Assembly: GCF_007954365.1 (NCBI RefSeq)
Contig: NZ_VOLO01000003.1
Location: forward strand, 310,001 to 374,000
DNA length: 64,000 nt
Reading direction: 5' to 3'
Source of the DNA: Frigoribacterium sp. ACAM 257
GTDB lineage: Bacteria; Actinomycetota; Actinomycetes; Actinomycetales; Microbacteriaceae
Part shown: positions 54,101 to 64,000 of the stretch, in pieces
Position numbering within the stretch: the first letter of the stretch is position 1
Layout: each line of letters starts with the position of its first letter
Program-made: the position numbers and the translations under genes
Notes under the pieces: model-generated
Database searches by the model: none
The model's input: only the letters and a program-made list of their open reading frames with translations
What the model was told of the DNA's origin: nothing

Positions 54101-54134
54101 CGAAGGCCGCCGCCCCGAGGGGCGACGGCCTTCG
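54101..54134. terminator. Bidirectional terminator between amidohydrolase and dps
   Basis: CGAAGGCCG (54101-54109) pairs with CGGCCTTCG (54126-54134), with inner CGCCCC/GGGGCG and a GA loop. It serves the two convergent genes. Confidence 0.75.
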
Positions 54135-54153
54135 TTCGTCAGGAGGTGGGGAC

Positions 54154-54645
54154 TCAGCCGGCGACGTGCGCGGCGAGGAACCAGCGGTCCTTCTCGAGGC
54201 CGCGGGAGATCTCGATGGCGACGTCCTGGCTGGAGGCGTCGAGCTCGCCGAGCTCGTCGATGGCCGTGCGGACGGCGACGAGCGAGGCGTCGATCTGGGC
54301 GACCAGCTCGGCGATCGTGCGGTCGATCTGGTTGAAGCCGGGCGAGGTCGTGGGGATGCTCGTCTTGGCGGCGACCGTCTCGATGCGAGCGTCGACGGGC
54401 AGGCCGAGGGCGACGACGCGCTCCGCGGCGAGGTCGGCCCATTCGCGGGCGTGGTCGACGACCACGTCGATCAGCTCGTGCACGGCGACGAACGCGATGC
54501 CGCGCACGTGCCAGTGCGCCTGCTTGCCGTTGACCGACAGCGCCGTGAGGTCGGTCACGATGGGGCTGAGGAACTGCGCGACGCCGGCGGCGACGTCGGG
54601 GTCGACGGATCCCTGGGGGACGGTGATGGTGGTGGCGTCGGTCAT
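54154..54645 (-). CDS. dps: Dps/ferritin-like DNA-protecting protein
   Basis: Twelve-subunit iron-storing ferritin-like protein that protects DNA from peroxide. In the 163 residues the inter-subunit ferroxidase site is clear: H44, H56, D60, D71 and E75 (in KQAHWHVRG, HELID and ADLAAER). Length is typical. GGAAAGGA precedes the ATG. The promoter region contains an iron-box-like sequence. Confidence 0.94.
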   Translation of the reverse strand: MTDATTITVPQGSVDPDVAAGVAQFLSPIVTDLTALSVNGKQAHWHVRGIAFVAVHELIDVVVDHAREWADLAAERVVALGLPVDARIETVAAKTSIPTTSPGFNQIDRTIAELVAQIDASLVAVRTAIDELGELDASSQDVAIEISRGLEKDRWFLAAHVAG

Positions 54646-54675
54646 GGCGATGTCCTTTCCTAGACGATCTCCCCA

Positions 54676-54728
54676 ACGGTAGAGGGCTGAGGGAATTTCG
54701 CAAGCAAGCTGAGGCTCGGCTCACCGAG
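54676..54728 (-). promoter_or_regulatory. dps promoter and DtxR/IdeR-box-like sequence
   Basis: On the minus strand TTGCGA (54703-54698) and TACCGT (54681-54676) are 16 nt apart. Upstream, 54710-54728 reads TGAGGCTCGGCTCACCGAG, which agrees at about 13 of 19 positions with the DtxR/IdeR consensus, with the conserved AGG and ACC ends. Its position just upstream of the -35 would suit iron-dependent activation. Confidence 0.4.
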
Positions 54729-54826
54729 GGCAGCCTGGCCTCACCTCGCCGTGGGGGGATAACCCCACCGCCCTCTCGGGCGCTGGCACCATGGGGCAGG
54801 GCCCGCGCCTCCGCGAGGCTCGAGAC

Positions 54827-56224
54827 ATGACCCAGGAGAGCACCATCAGCGCCCCCACGAACCCCTACCTCTCGCCGCCGCCCCCGCCCGGCGGCTACGG
54901 GCGTCGCTGGCGCGCACTTCCCCGTGAACTCGGCTACGTGGCGCTGTCGGCGGTGCTGGTCGTGGTGATCGGCGGGCTCTCCACCCTGTTCTTCCGGTCG
55001 CTCGGCCGTGCCGACAACTCGGTCGTCGGGTTCGTCTTCCTCGCCCTCGTGGTCTTCGCGAGCCTGTGGCTCGCTCGCTGGTTCGGCACGTTCGAGGTGA
55101 TCCGCCTGCGCTGGGCGATCGACCGGCCGGTGCGTCCGGTCGACTGGACGCCGAACACCACCTGGGGTCGCTCGGACAACCGCGCCGTCCGCGCGCTCTC
55201 GGCCTTCGCGAACCCGCACTACTGGCTGTACCTGCTCTACGGCCTCGTCGTGTTCCCCGCCGCGGCCGCCCTCACGACCACCGTCATCGTGCTGCTGGTC
55301 GCCGGCCCTGCCCTGTTGTTCGTCTTCGGCGGCGTGGTCGTCGGCAGCGTGCCCGGCGGCAACGGCCTGCACACGGTCTTCGGCGGCGGGGCGGGTCTCC
55401 TGTTGCTCCTCCTGGGGGCGGTCGTGCTCGCCGGGGTCGTGCTGCTCATGCCCTTCGTCGTGCACGGCTTCGTCGTGATGCACCACGCGATCGCGGCCGC
55501 CATGCTCGGCGGGTTCCGCAGCGACCAGCTGGCCGTCGAGCTCGCCGACCGCGAGATCTCCCGCACCGCGGCGCTCTCCGCCGAGGGCACCGCCCTCCGT
55601 CGTCTCGAGCGCGACATCCACGACGGCCCGCAGCAGCGCCTCGTCCGTCTGCAGATGGACCTCGCCGCGGCGGCCAGGGCGGTCGACTCCGACCCCGAGA
55701 AGGGGAAGGCCCTGATCGAGGAGGCGCGGGCGCAGTCGCGCGAGGCCCTCGAGGAGCTGCGCGCCCTGTCCCGCGGCTTCGCACCACCTCTGCTGCTCGA
55801 CCGTGGGCTGGTCGCGGCGCTCGAGTCCCTGGTCGACCGCGCCGTCATCCCGACGACGCTCGTGGACCGGGTGCCCGCCCACGTCGTCCTGCCCGCCGAC
55901 ATCGAGCGGAACGCCTACTTCATCGCCTCCGAGCTCGTGACCAACACCGGAAAGCACTCGTCGGCGAGCTCGGCCGACCTCGCGCTGCGCACACGGACGG
56001 CGCCCGACGGCCGCGGCACCCTGCTCGAGCTCGTGGTCACGGACGACGGGCAGGGCGGTGCCGGCCTCCGCGACGGGCACGGCCTCGCCGGCGTGCAGGA
56101 GCGACTCGTCGGCCTCGGCGGCTTCCTCGACATCTCGAGCCCCGCGGGCGGGCCGACCATCGTGACCGTGAGCATCCCGCTCGTGGCCGACGGGGCCGCC
56201 GAGGGGGAGACGACCGCTCCCTAG
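54827..56224 (+). CDS. Sensor histidine kinase (NarL/DesK type, HisKA_3)
   Basis: Membrane kinase of 465 residues. Polar, proline-rich N-terminus, then helix pairs (about 36-85 and 135-230) forming a sensor domain, then the HisKA_3 motif RRLERDIHDGPQQRLV with phospho-acceptor His265. The ATP-binding domain shows ELVTNTGKHS (N box; usual NAxKH) and DDGQGG plus GHGLAGVQERL. The ATG at 54827 was chosen since GAGG lies 10 nt before; 54791 is the alternative. It partners the response regulator 9 nt downstream. Confidence 0.9.
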   Translation: MTQESTISAPTNPYLSPPPPPGGYGRRWRALPRELGYVALSAVLVVVIGGLSTLFFRSLGRADNSVVGFVFLALVVFASLWLARWFGTFEVIRLRWAIDRPVRPVDWTPNTTWGRSDNRAVRALSAFANPHYWLYLLYGLVVFPAAAALTTTVIVLLVAGPALLFVFGGVVVGSVPGGNGLHTVFGGGAGLLLLLLGAVVLAGVVLLMPFVVHGFVVMHHAIAAAMLGGFRSDQLAVELADREISRTAALSAEGTALRRLERDIHDGPQQRLVRLQMDLAAAARAVDSDPEKGKALIEEARAQSREALEELRALSRGFAPPLLLDRGLVAALESLVDRAVIPTTLVDRVPAHVVLPADIERNAYFIASELVTNTGKHSSASSADLALRTRTAPDGRGTLLELVVTDDGQGGAGLRDGHGLAGVQERLVGLGGFLDISSPAGGPTIVTVSIPLVADGAAEGETTAP

Positions 56225-56227
56225 ACT
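56222..56227 (+). promoter_or_regulatory. Candidate -10 of the response regulator, overlapping the kinase stop codon (TAGACT)
   Basis: The TAG stop of the kinase is the start of TAGACT, which ends 6 nt before the GTG of the regulator. This is the same geometry as the other leaderless candidates. Confidence 0.4.
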
Positions 56228-56233
56228 GAGGGC

Positions 56234-56899
56234 GTGCCCGAGCGACCTGAGACCCCTGCCCTGCGCGTCGTCGTCGCGGACGACTCGGTGCTCCTCCGCG
56301 AGGGCCTCGTCCGCCTCCTCGACGAGATAGGCGCCGACGTCGTCGGCGCCTACGGCGACGCGGACTCCCTCCTGGCCGAGCTCGACGAGAAGGCGCCCGA
56401 GGTGGCCGTGCTCGACGTGCGGATGCCCCCGACCCACACCGACGAGGGGGTGCGCGCCGCGATCGAGGCCCGGCGCCGCCGTCCCGGCCTCGGCATCCTG
56501 CTGCTCTCCCAGTACGTCGAGGTGGCCTACGCCCGCGACCTGTTGGAGGCCGGCAGCGGGGGAGTGGGCTACCTGCTCAAGGACCGCGTCGCCTCCGTGG
56601 ACGAGTTCGGGGACGCTCTCGGCCGGGTGGCCGACGGCGGCACGGTGCTCGACCCGCAGGTCGTCTCCCAGCTGCTGGGGCGACGGGGCGACCCCCTCGC
56701 CGCGCTCACGCCCCGCGAGCGCGAGGTGCTGACGCTGATGGCCGAGGGGCGCACGAACGCCGCCATCGCCGCCGCCCTCGTCATCGGCACCGGGGCCGTG
56801 GAGAAGAACGTCACCTCGATCTTCCAGAAGCTGCTGCTCGAGGACAGCGGGAGCGACCACCGCCGGGTCCTCGCCGTGCTCGCGTTCCTGCAGCGGTGA
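56234..56899 (+). CDS. Response regulator, NarL/LuxR family
   Basis: A 221-residue regulator. Receiver domain with acidic pair DD at 16-17, phospho-Asp61 (VAVLDVRMPP) and Lys in YLLKDRV. C-terminal LuxR-type HTH: LTPREREVLTLMAEGRTNAAIA and KNVTSIFQKL. Partner of the upstream kinase; no clear target gene in this window. Confidence 0.93.
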   Translation: MPERPETPALRVVVADDSVLLREGLVRLLDEIGADVVGAYGDADSLLAELDEKAPEVAVLDVRMPPTHTDEGVRAAIEARRRRPGLGILLLSQYVEVAYARDLLEAGSGGVGYLLKDRVASVDEFGDALGRVADGGTVLDPQVVSQLLGRRGDPLAALTPREREVLTLMAEGRTNAAIAAALVIGTGAVEKNVTSIFQKLLLEDSGSDHRRVLAVLAFLQR

Positions 56900-56921
56900 C
56901 GTCGTCGCGGCGGTCGACCGG

Positions 56922-57716
56922 CTAGCTGGTGCGCGACCGGTCGCCCCCGGCCGTGCCGTCCGCCGCCGGGCCGGCCTGGAGCAGGTCGCCCCGGGTGCCG
57001 CCCACCTCGAGGATCGTCTCGCGGAGCGACTCGCCGAGGCGCTGGTACCCGGCGGTCGTGGGGTGGATGCCGTCGGGCGAGGTGCCGGCCGCGAACACGA
57101 GGCCGTCGCGGGCGAAGCCCCACGGGTCGGTCCAGGTCCAGCCCCTGTCGAGGACGTGTCGTTCCAGGGCCTGCTGGTACAGCGCGGCGGCGGCGGGGGA
57201 GCGGTCGTACGGCGGGATGGCCGCGACGACGACGTGCTCCGGGGCGATCGTGGCGACGACGGCGTCGTACGACGCGGCGGCCCGGGAGAACTCGATCCCC
57301 TTGCGCACGTCGTTCGTGCCCGACATCAGCACGAGCACGTCGACGTCGGCGACCGGGGTCACCGCGGCGGCCTGTTCCTCGATCGTGCTGCCGCCCTTCG
57401 CCCAGCCGCCGACCCACTCGACGCCGTCGCCGCGCGCGTACGTCATCCAGGTGTTCGCGTCGAGGCCGTCGCTGAGCAGTCGCCCGCCGCCGGCGGTCAG
57501 CGAGTCGCCGACGATCGCGACGCGCACGGCGTCGCGTTCCGTGTCGGGGCCGGCCTCGCGGTCCGCACCGCCGGGGGCCGCGGAGGCCGCGGCCTGCGGG
57601 ACTCCGGACGGGGCGGACCCGGGGGAGGCGGTGGTCACGCCGGCGCCGCACCCCGTCGCGAGCAGGGTGAGGGCGGCCGCCGTGAACGCGGCCCGGGCGA
57701 CCTTCGCGCGATCCAT
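56922..57716 (-). CDS. SGNH/GDSL hydrolase lipoprotein
   Basis: Secreted esterase/acetylhydrolase of 264 residues. The N-terminus is a signal peptide with a lipobox-like LLATGC (Cys23). The SGNH blocks are VGDSLTAGG (Ser), GGW-KGGS (Gly), SGTND (Asn) and DGIHP (Asp/His). The ATG follows TGAGG directly; an in-frame ATG upstream would add 35 residues and spoil the signal peptide. Convergent with the response regulator. Confidence 0.9.
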   Translation of the reverse strand: MDRAKVARAAFTAAALTLLATGCGAGVTTASPGSAPSGVPQAAASAAPGGADREAGPDTERDAVRVAIVGDSLTAGGGRLLSDGLDANTWMTYARGDGVEWVGGWAKGGSTIEEQAAAVTPVADVDVLVLMSGTNDVRKGIEFSRAAASYDAVVATIAPEHVVVAAIPPYDRSPAAAALYQQALERHVLDRGWTWTDPWGFARDGLVFAAGTSPDGIHPTTAGYQRLGESLRETILEVGGTRGDLLQAGPAADGTAGGDRSRTS

Positions 57717-57840
57717 CCTCAGATCATGGCGCACGCGCACCGGCGCTCCGTACCGAGACGGCACTGCACGCGCCCCCTCTTCGGGGATGCCGCGTCGAGG
57801 GCATCGAGAGACGAATGACATCGAGGCAAGGATTCATGCA

Positions 57841-57873
57841 CGGTGCCTGCAGCACCGGACGCCGGAGGCGTCG
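57841..57873 (-). terminator. Two adjacent hairpins after tRNA-Gly
   Basis: CGGTGC-CTGCA-GCACCG (57841-57857) and GACGCC-GGA-GGCGTC (57859-57873). On the minus strand they begin 11 nt past the tRNA-Gly 3' end. Confidence 0.55.
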
Positions 57874-57883
57874 AACCATCGAG

Positions 57884-57954
57884 AGGGGATGACGGGAATC
57901 GAACCCGCGCCATCAGTTTGGAAAACTGAGGCTCTACCATTGAGCTACATCCCC
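57884..57954 (-). tRNA. tRNA-Gly (TCC anticodon)
   Basis: Cloverleaf with acceptor GGGGATG/CATCCCC, D-arm AGCTCAATGGTAGAGC, anticodon loop TTTCCAA (TCC), T-arm GCGGGTTCGATTCCCGT. Discriminator T, no encoded CCA. Confidence 0.95.
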
Positions 57955-58105
57955 GGAGTGGCGTCTGCCACAGGGGTGACTCAACTATAGAGCATGTCGC
58001 CGACCGGCCCCGCACGGGCGCTCTCCAGGTCGGCTAGACTCCCTCGAGGCTTGTCTCCACCCGACCTCAACGGGATCAACGGAGCTCGTCGTGCCAGGTG
58101 ATATA

Positions 58106-58178
58106 CGGGGCGTAGCGTAGTGGCTAGCGCGTCCGTTTTGGGGGCGGAAGATCGCAGGTTCGAGTCCTGTCGCCCCGA
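58106..58178 (+). tRNA. tRNA-Pro (TGG anticodon)
   Basis: Acceptor CGGGGCG/CGCCCCG, D-arm GCGTAGTGGCTAGCGC, anticodon stem TCCGT/GCGGA with loop TTTGGGG (TGG), T-arm with GGTTCGAGTCC. Discriminator A, no encoded CCA. It lies just upstream of tig and is divergent from tRNA-Gly. Confidence 0.95.
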
Positions 58179-58240
58179 CGATCGTCTACCTGCTGTCTCG
58201 GACGTGAGTTCAGCACCACCAACACAGGAGAAGCCCCACA

Positions 58241-59563
58241 TTGGTCCAGACCACCGTTGAGAAGCTCAGCCCCACGCGCGTCAAGCTCAACATCGTCGTC
58301 AGCCCTGACGAGCTCAAGCCCAGCGTCACGCACGCCTACGGCCACATCGCGGAGTCGATCAACATCCCCGGCTTCCGCAAGGGCAAGGTGCCGCCGCCCA
58401 TCATCGACCAGCGCGTCGGTCGCGAAGAGGTCCTGAACCACGCGGTCGGCGAGAGCCTCGACAAGTTCTACCGCGAGGCCGTCTCCGAGACCGAGATCCG
58501 CGTGCTGGGCCGTCCCGAGGCGGACGTCGTCTCGTGGCCCGACGTGAAGGACTTCTCCGGCGACCTCACCATCGCCGTCGAGGTCGACGTGCGTCCCGAC
58601 TTCGACCTGCCCGACTACGAGGGCATCGAGCTCACGGTCGACTCGGTCGAGATCAGCGACGACGAGGTCGAGGAGGAGCTGTCGAACCTGCGCACGCGCT
58701 TCGGCACGCTCGTCACCGTCGACCGCCCCGCCACCACGGGCGACTTCGTCCAGATCGACCTCACGGCCACCATCGGCGACGACACCGTCGACACTGCCCA
58801 GGGCGTGTCGTACGAGCTCGGCTCCGGCGAGCTGATCGAGGGCATCGACGAGGCCCTCGAGTCGCTCACGGCCGACGAGAGCACCACCTTCGAGTCGAAG
58901 CTGCTCGGCGGGGACCGCGAGGGCGAGACCGCCCAGATCGCCGTCACCGTCACCGCCGTCAAGGAGCGCGAGCTCCCCGAGGCCGACGACGACTTCGCGC
59001 AGATCGCGAGCCAGTTCGACACGATCGACGAGCTCAAGGGCGACCTGAGGGAGCAGCTGGCCAAGTCGAAGACGTTCGGCCAGGGCGCCCAGGCTCGTGA
59101 CCAGGTCGTCGAGAAGCTCCTCGAGTCCGTCGAGATCCCCGTGCCCGAGAAGCTCGTCGAGGACGAGGTGCACCGTCACCTCGAGCAGGAGAACCGCCTC
59201 GAGGACGCCGAGCACCGCACCGAGGTGACCGAGAGCAGCGAGAAGGCCTTCCGGAACCAGATCCTGCTCGACGCGATCGCCGAGAAGGAAGAGGTCAAGG
59301 TCGAGCAGGACGAGCTGACCCAGTACCTGATCCAGGGCGCCGCCCAGTACGGCATGGAGCCCGGCGAGTTCATCAAGGTGCTCGACCAGAACGGCCAGAT
59401 CCCCGCCATGGTCGGCGAGGTCGCCCGCAGCAAGGCCCTCGCGGTCGTGCTGTCGAAGGCCAAGGTCGTCGACGGCGAGGGCAAGGAGGTCGACCTGTCG
59501 GCCTTCACCGCCACCGCGGGCGTCGGCGGCGACGACGACCACGAGGGTCACGACCACGCGTGA
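58241..59563 (+). CDS. tig: Trigger factor (ribosome-associated chaperone, peptidyl-prolyl isomerase)
   Basis: First chaperone to meet nascent chains at the ribosome exit. The 440-residue protein has the ribosome-binding signature [11 protein letters not shown] near residues 45-55, the central FKBP-like domain ([13 protein letters not shown]) and the C-terminal helical arms. The tail [10 protein letters not shown] is His/Asp-rich and could bind metal. The start codon is TTG, with CAGGAGAAG 8 nt upstream. It heads the tig-clpP1-clpP2-clpX block. Confidence 0.96.
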   Translation: MVQTTVEKLSPTRVKLNIVVSPDELKPSVTHAYGHIAESINIPGFRKGKVPPPIIDQRVGREEVLNHAVGESLDKFYREAVSETEIRVLGRPEADVVSWPDVKDFSGDLTIAVEVDVRPDFDLPDYEGIELTVDSVEISDDEVEEELSNLRTRFGTLVTVDRPATTGDFVQIDLTATIGDDTVDTAQGVSYELGSGELIEGIDEALESLTADESTTFESKLLGGDREGETAQIAVTVTAVKERELPEADDDFAQIASQFDTIDELKGDLREQLAKSKTFGQGAQARDQVVEKLLESVEIPVPEKLVEDEVHRHLEQENRLEDAEHRTEVTESSEKAFRNQILLDAIAEKEEVKVEQDELTQYLIQGAAQYGMEPGEFIKVLDQNGQIPAMVGEVARSKALAVVLSKAKVVDGEGKEVDLSAFTATAGVGGDDDHEGHDHA

Positions 59564-59603
59564 GCTGAGCTGACGCGTCAGCGCCGATGAGGCGCAGGCG
59601 CAG

Positions 59604-59635
59604 AGAGGGCCGGGTGCTGGTGCACCCGGCCCTCT
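59604..59635 (+). terminator. Hairpin terminator of tig
   Basis: A perfect 14-bp stem (AGAGGGCCGGGTGC with its complement) and TGGT loop, about 40 nt after the tig stop. Confidence 0.8.
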
Positions 59636-59759
59636 GTCGTGTCCGGGGGGACGGGCGTCTCCGGACTGCACCCGCGCCTCCTCGGGTCGGTCTCGTCGCC
59701 GTGCGGAGCGGAAGTTATTGCCGTGGGCGAACAGCCCGGAACCCGTGCGTTCCACCGGA

Positions 59760-59765
59760 TAGATT
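59760..59765 (+). promoter_or_regulatory. Candidate -10 of clpP1P2 (TAGATT)
   Basis: TAGATT lies 33 nt before the clpP1 ATG, in the gap after the tig terminator. I could not place a confident ClgR box. Confidence 0.4.
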
Positions 59766-59798
59766 CGACGACAAGCGACAACGAATGGGAGCTCCACC

Positions 59799-60386
59799 AT
59801 GGCCGACGTGACACTGCCCAACAGTGTTTTTGACCGACTTCTCAAGGACCGCATCATCTGGCTCGGTTCCGAGGTGCGGGACGAGAACGCCAACGAGATC
59901 GCAGCGAAACTCCTGCTCCTCGCCGCTGAGGACAGCGAGAAGGACATCTACCTCTACATCAACTCGCCCGGCGGGTCGATCACGGCGGGCATGGCGATCT
60001 ACGACGCCATGGAGTTCGTGCCGAACGACATCGTGACCGTGGGCATCGGCATGGCGGCCTCGATGGGCCAGCTGCTCCTGACGGCCGGCACCAAGGGCAA
60101 GCGCTACATCACGCCCAACGCCCGCGTGCTGCTGCACCAGCCGCACGGCGGCTTCGGCGGCACCAGCTCCGACATCCAGACGCAGGCCCAGCTCATCCTC
60201 TCGATGAAGCAGCGCCTGGCCGAGATCACCGCCGCCCAGACGGGCAAGACCGTCGAGCAGATCAACGAGGACGGCGACCGCGACCGCTGGTTCACCGCCG
60301 AGGAGGCCCTGGAGTACGGCTTCGTCGACCACATCCGCGGCTCGGCCACCGACGTCGTCGGCGGCGCCGGCACGGACCAGTCGTAG
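59799..60386 (+). CDS. clpP: ATP-dependent Clp protease proteolytic subunit, ClpP1
   Basis: Serine peptidase of 195 residues with triad Ser88 (GMAASMGQ), His113 (LLHQPHGG) and Asp158 (EDGDRDRW region). Actinobacteria build the active tetradecamer from ClpP1 and ClpP2 rings. It lies 40 nt before clpP2, so both are made from one message. Confidence 0.96.
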   Translation: MADVTLPNSVFDRLLKDRIIWLGSEVRDENANEIAAKLLLLAAEDSEKDIYLYINSPGGSITAGMAIYDAMEFVPNDIVTVGIGMAASMGQLLLTAGTKGKRYITPNARVLLHQPHGGFGGTSSDIQTQAQLILSMKQRLAEITAAQTGKTVEQINEDGDRDRWFTAEEALEYGFVDHIRGSATDVVGGAGTDQS

Positions 60387-60426
60387 AACTCCCTCCCCGA
60401 TCGTCAGCAGAGAAAGAGACACACTC

Positions 60427-61089
60427 ATGGAACTCCCGATGATGGGCGGCGCGGGTCGACTGCAGACCCCGAGCTCCCGGTACATCCTCCCCAGCTTCGA
60501 AGAGCGCACGGCCTACGGCTACAAGCGCCAGGATCCCTACGCCAAGCTCTTCGAGGACCGCATCGTGTTCCTCGGCGTGCAGGTGGACGACGCCTCGGCC
60601 GACGACATCATGGCGCAGCTGCTGGTGCTCGAGAGCATGGACCCCGATCGCGACATCACCCTCTACATCAACTCGCCCGGCGGCTCGTTCACGGCCATGA
60701 CGGCCATCTACGACACGATGCAGTACATCCGTCCGGAGATCCAGACGGTGTGCCTCGGCCAGGCTGCCTCCGCAGCTGCCGTCCTGCTCGCGGCCGGTCA
60801 GCCCGGCAAGCGCCTCGCCCTCCCCAACGCTCGCGTGCTGATCCACCAGCCCGCGACCGGCGGCAGCAGCGGCGGCCAGGCGTCGGACATCGAGATCCAG
60901 GCGAAAGAGGTGCTGCGCATGCGCACCTGGCTCGAGGAGACGCTGTCGAAGCACTCGAACAAGACCCCCGAGCAGGTCAACCGGGACATCGAGCGCGACA
61001 ACATCCTCGGCGCCGACGAGGCGCTGGCCTACGGCCTGGTCGACCAGGTGCTGACCTCGCGGAAGAACCAGCCGGCGCTCACGCGCTGA
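60427..61089 (+). CDS. clpP: ATP-dependent Clp protease proteolytic subunit, ClpP2
   Basis: Second ClpP subunit, 220 residues, with a longer N-terminus ([10 protein letters not shown]) that is usually processed. The triad is Ser115 (GQAASAAA), His140 ([10 protein letters not shown]) and Asp187 (VNRDIERD). In mycobacteria ClpP2 is the ring that docks ClpX/ClpC1. Confidence 0.96.
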   Translation: MELPMMGGAGRLQTPSSRYILPSFEERTAYGYKRQDPYAKLFEDRIVFLGVQVDDASADDIMAQLLVLESMDPDRDITLYINSPGGSFTAMTAIYDTMQYIRPEIQTVCLGQAASAAAVLLAAGQPGKRLALPNARVLIHQPATGGSSGGQASDIEIQAKEVLRMRTWLEETLSKHSNKTPEQVNRDIERDNILGADEALAYGLVDQVLTSRKNQPALTR

Positions 61090-61113
61090 CCTCCTGCGCT
61101 GCACGACCGCGCG

Positions 61114-61152
61114 ACGACGGAGCCCTGGGCGCGCTGCCCGGGGCTCCGTCGT
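61114..61152 (+). terminator. Hairpin terminator between clpP2 and clpX
   Basis: ACGACGGAGCCC (61114-61125) pairs with GGGCTCCGTCGT (61141-61152), with inner GGGC/GCCC. It suggests clpX has its own promoter; TAGGCT at 61195-61200 is a candidate -10. Confidence 0.75.
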
Positions 61153-61252
61153 GTCCGAGCCGCAGGTCGGTCCCAGAGTGTCGGGGGATCGGGTTAGGCT
61201 CGGTTCCAGACGTCCGACAGGGGGCGACGACGATCTCGTAGGGAGGCCGGGC

Positions 61253-62533
<1,281 letters not shown>

Positions 62534-62556
62534 CCCGCCGCCTCGACGCACCTCCC

Positions 62557-62589
62557 GAACGCCCTGGACGCATGTCGTCCAGGGCGTTC
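62557..62589. terminator. Bidirectional terminator between clpX and the M3 peptidase
   Basis: GAACGCCCTGGACG pairs perfectly with CGTCCAGGGCGTTC over a CATGT loop (14 bp), between convergent genes. Confidence 0.8.
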
Positions 62590-62666
62590 TCCCGTCCCCG
62601 CCGACTCCGCCAGCGACCTGCCGGGGGCGACGGGGACCCGCCGGCAGATGCCGGGCAGGGACGCGA

Positions 62667-64000
62667 TCAGGCGAGGCCGCGGCGCTCCAGCAGGGGCTCG
62701 ACGCGAGCGTCGCGGCCGCGGAAGTCTCGGTAGGCCTCGAGCGGGTCCTTCGACCCGCCGGCGCCCAGCAGGCGCGCCCGGAACCGGCCGCCCGCCTCCC
62801 TGCTCAGTCCGCCGTTCTGCTCGAACCACTCGACGGCGTCGGCGTCGAGCACCTCGCTCCAGATGTAGGAGTAGTAGCCGGCGTCGTAGCCGCCCGCGAA
62901 GGTGTGGGCGAAGTACGTGCTCGAGTAGCGAGGGGGCACCTGGGCGAGGTCGAGGCCGACCGCGGCCAGCGCCTCCTGCTCGAACGCCTCGACGTCGTCG
63001 ACCGAGTCCGCCTGCTCGGGCGAGAGCGTGTGCCACGCCTGGTCGAGCAGAGCGCTGGCGAGGTACTCGCTCGTGGCGAAGCCCTCGCCGTAGCTTCGCG
63101 ACGCGACGAGCTTCGCGACGAGCTCCCGGGGCATCCGCTCGCCCGTGACGTGGTGCACGGCGTAGTTCTCCAGCAGCTCCGGCCAGAGCATCCACATCTC
63201 GTTGACCTGGCTCGGGAACTCCACGAAGTCGCGGAACACGTTCGTGCCCGAGAAGGACGGGTAGGTGACCCGGGCGAGCAGGCCGTGCAGGGCGTGCCCG
63301 AACTCGTGGAACAGCGTCGTCACCTCGTCGAGCGTGAGCAGGGTCGGCGAGCCGGCCGGGGGCTTCGAGACGTTGAGGTTGTTGACGACCACGGGCGGGA
63401 GCCCCAGCAGGTCCGACTGCGACACGAGCGGGTTCATCCACGCCCCGCCGCGCTTCGAGTCGCGGGTGTAGAGGTCGAGAACGTACAGGCCGACGGGCGC
63501 GCCGCCGTCCTCGGTCACCTCGAAGACCCGAGCCTCCGGATGCGGGCCGACGAGGTCCCGCCGCTCGGCGAACTCGAGGCCGTAGAGGCGCGAGGCGGCG
63601 TGGAAGACACCGTCGTGAAGCACCCGGTCGGCCTCGAAGTAGTCGCGCATCACGGCCGTGTCGACGTCGAAACGGCGGGCGCGGACCTTCTCGGCCCACC
63701 AGGCCCAGTCGCTGGCTCGGAGGTCGGCGGCATCGGCATCGGCGGCGGTGTCGCCGTCGCCGTCAGCACCGTCCCCTGCGGCCTGGCCCGCGGCGAGCTC
63801 GCGCAGGTCGGCGAGTTCCGCGGCGGCGTTCCGGGCGGCGGGCGCGGCGAGCCGGCCGAGCAGCCCGGCGACGGCCGCGGGGCTGCCGGCCGTCTCGCCG
63901 GCCGTCACCCAGGAGGCGTGGTCCGGGAACCCGAGCAGCACGGCACGTCGGGCGCGGAGACGCACGATCTCGAGCACGAGCTCTCGAGCGTCGTGCTCGC
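62667..64000 (-). CDS. M3 family metallopeptidase (peptidyl-dipeptidase Dcp-like), 5' truncated by window edge
   Basis: Zinc oligopeptidase. The frame is open to the right edge (reading EHDARELVLEIVRLRARRAV across 63977), so the N-terminal part is outside. The zinc motif is FHEFGHALH with the third ligand in FVEFPSQVNEMW. The substrate-gripping segment GGYDAGYYSYIWSEV is typical of M3A enzymes such as Dcp. At least 444 residues are visible. Confidence 0.92.
   Translation of the reverse strand, partial: EHDARELVLEIVRLRARRAVLLGFPDHASWVTAGETAGSPAAVAGLLGRLAAPAARNAAAELADLRELAAGQAAGDGADGDGDTAADADAADLRASDWAWWAEKVRARRFDVDTAVMRDYFEADRVLHDGVFHAASRLYGLEFAERRDLVGPHPEARVFEVTEDGGAPVGLYVLDLYTRDSKRGGAWMNPLVSQSDLLGLPPVVVNNLNVSKPPAGSPTLLTLDEVTTLFHEFGHALHGLLARVTYPSFSGTNVFRDFVEFPSQVNEMWMLWPELLENYAVHHVTGERMPRELVAKLVASRSYGEGFATSEYLASALLDQAWHTLSPEQADSVDDVEAFEQEALAAVGLDLAQVPPRYSSTYFAHTFAGGYDAGYYSYIWSEVLDADAVEWFEQNGGLSREAGGRFRARLLGAGGSKDPLEAYRDFRGRDARVEPLLERRGLA

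Noticed and set aside
59636-59798. ClgR operator in front of clpP1
   Set aside because: A ClgR site is expected from relatives, but I could not find a convincing symmetric match by eye.

Overview
The window is one contiguous stretch of a very GC-rich actinobacterial chromosome, most likely a member of the Microbacteriaceae. The inference rests on roughly 70% G+C, dense genes with GTG/TTG starts and ATGA/GTGA couplings, and actinobacterial families: ClpP1/ClpP2 twin protease subunits, a mycothiol-linked DsbA-like nitroreductase, GlbO-type globin, a mycobacterial-type RpiB, and TreX-TreY-TreZ. Many genes also show TANNNT hexamers 6-9 nt ahead of the start codon, as expected of leaderless transcripts. 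No phage, IS element, CRISPR array, rRNA or plasmid gene was recognised.

Layout. 1-8150: lipid-related genes (beta-lactamase-like hydrolase cut by the left edge, two collinear long-chain acyl-CoA ligases, SDR, MpaB-like oxygenase, signal peptidase I, DinB/TIGR03086-like protein). 8285-12888: a YidC paralogue with a small membrane partner, a hyaluronan/chitin-synthase-like GT2 coupled to an unlisted 36-residue membrane peptide, YceI and an aldo/keto reductase. 13033-21111: a co-directional surface-glycan cluster (GtrA flippase, processive GT2, GT39, secreted DUF4397 protein, GH8 glucanase, class F sortase, polyprenol-phosphate sugar synthase). 21282-27765: glgX/treX-treY-treZ operon making trehalose from glycogen. 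27842-32732: leader peptide plus epimerase, then a TPP riboswitch controlling the YkoE-YkoD-YkoC ECF transporter and a P-loop kinase-like gene. 32729-40371: zincin, tRNA-His, orn, MarR/MFS pair, thioredoxin-like protein, tRNA-Arg followed by a striking tandem array of its own 3' half, AKR and msrA.

40485-62533 is a conserved actinobacterial block resembling the M. tuberculosis Rv2478c-Rv2457c neighbourhood: ssb paralogue, ettA, thioesterases, glbO, mscS, pepN, DsbA-like reductase, rpiB, nei, then tig-clpP1-clpP2-clpX. paiB, an amidohydrolase, dps, a two-component system, a GDSL lipoprotein and tRNA-Gly/tRNA-Pro are inserted before tig. An M3 metallopeptidase is cut by the right edge.

The most unusual signals are non-coding. 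A decamer, AGGAGGCGCG, occurs about 36 times (as its 9-mer core) in all coding frames and as inverted pairs in terminators, like a DNA-uptake or architecture sequence. A 64-bp tandem array repeats the 3' half of tRNA-Arg. Two copies of a REP-like element share exactly the same 0/20/37/57 motif geometry.
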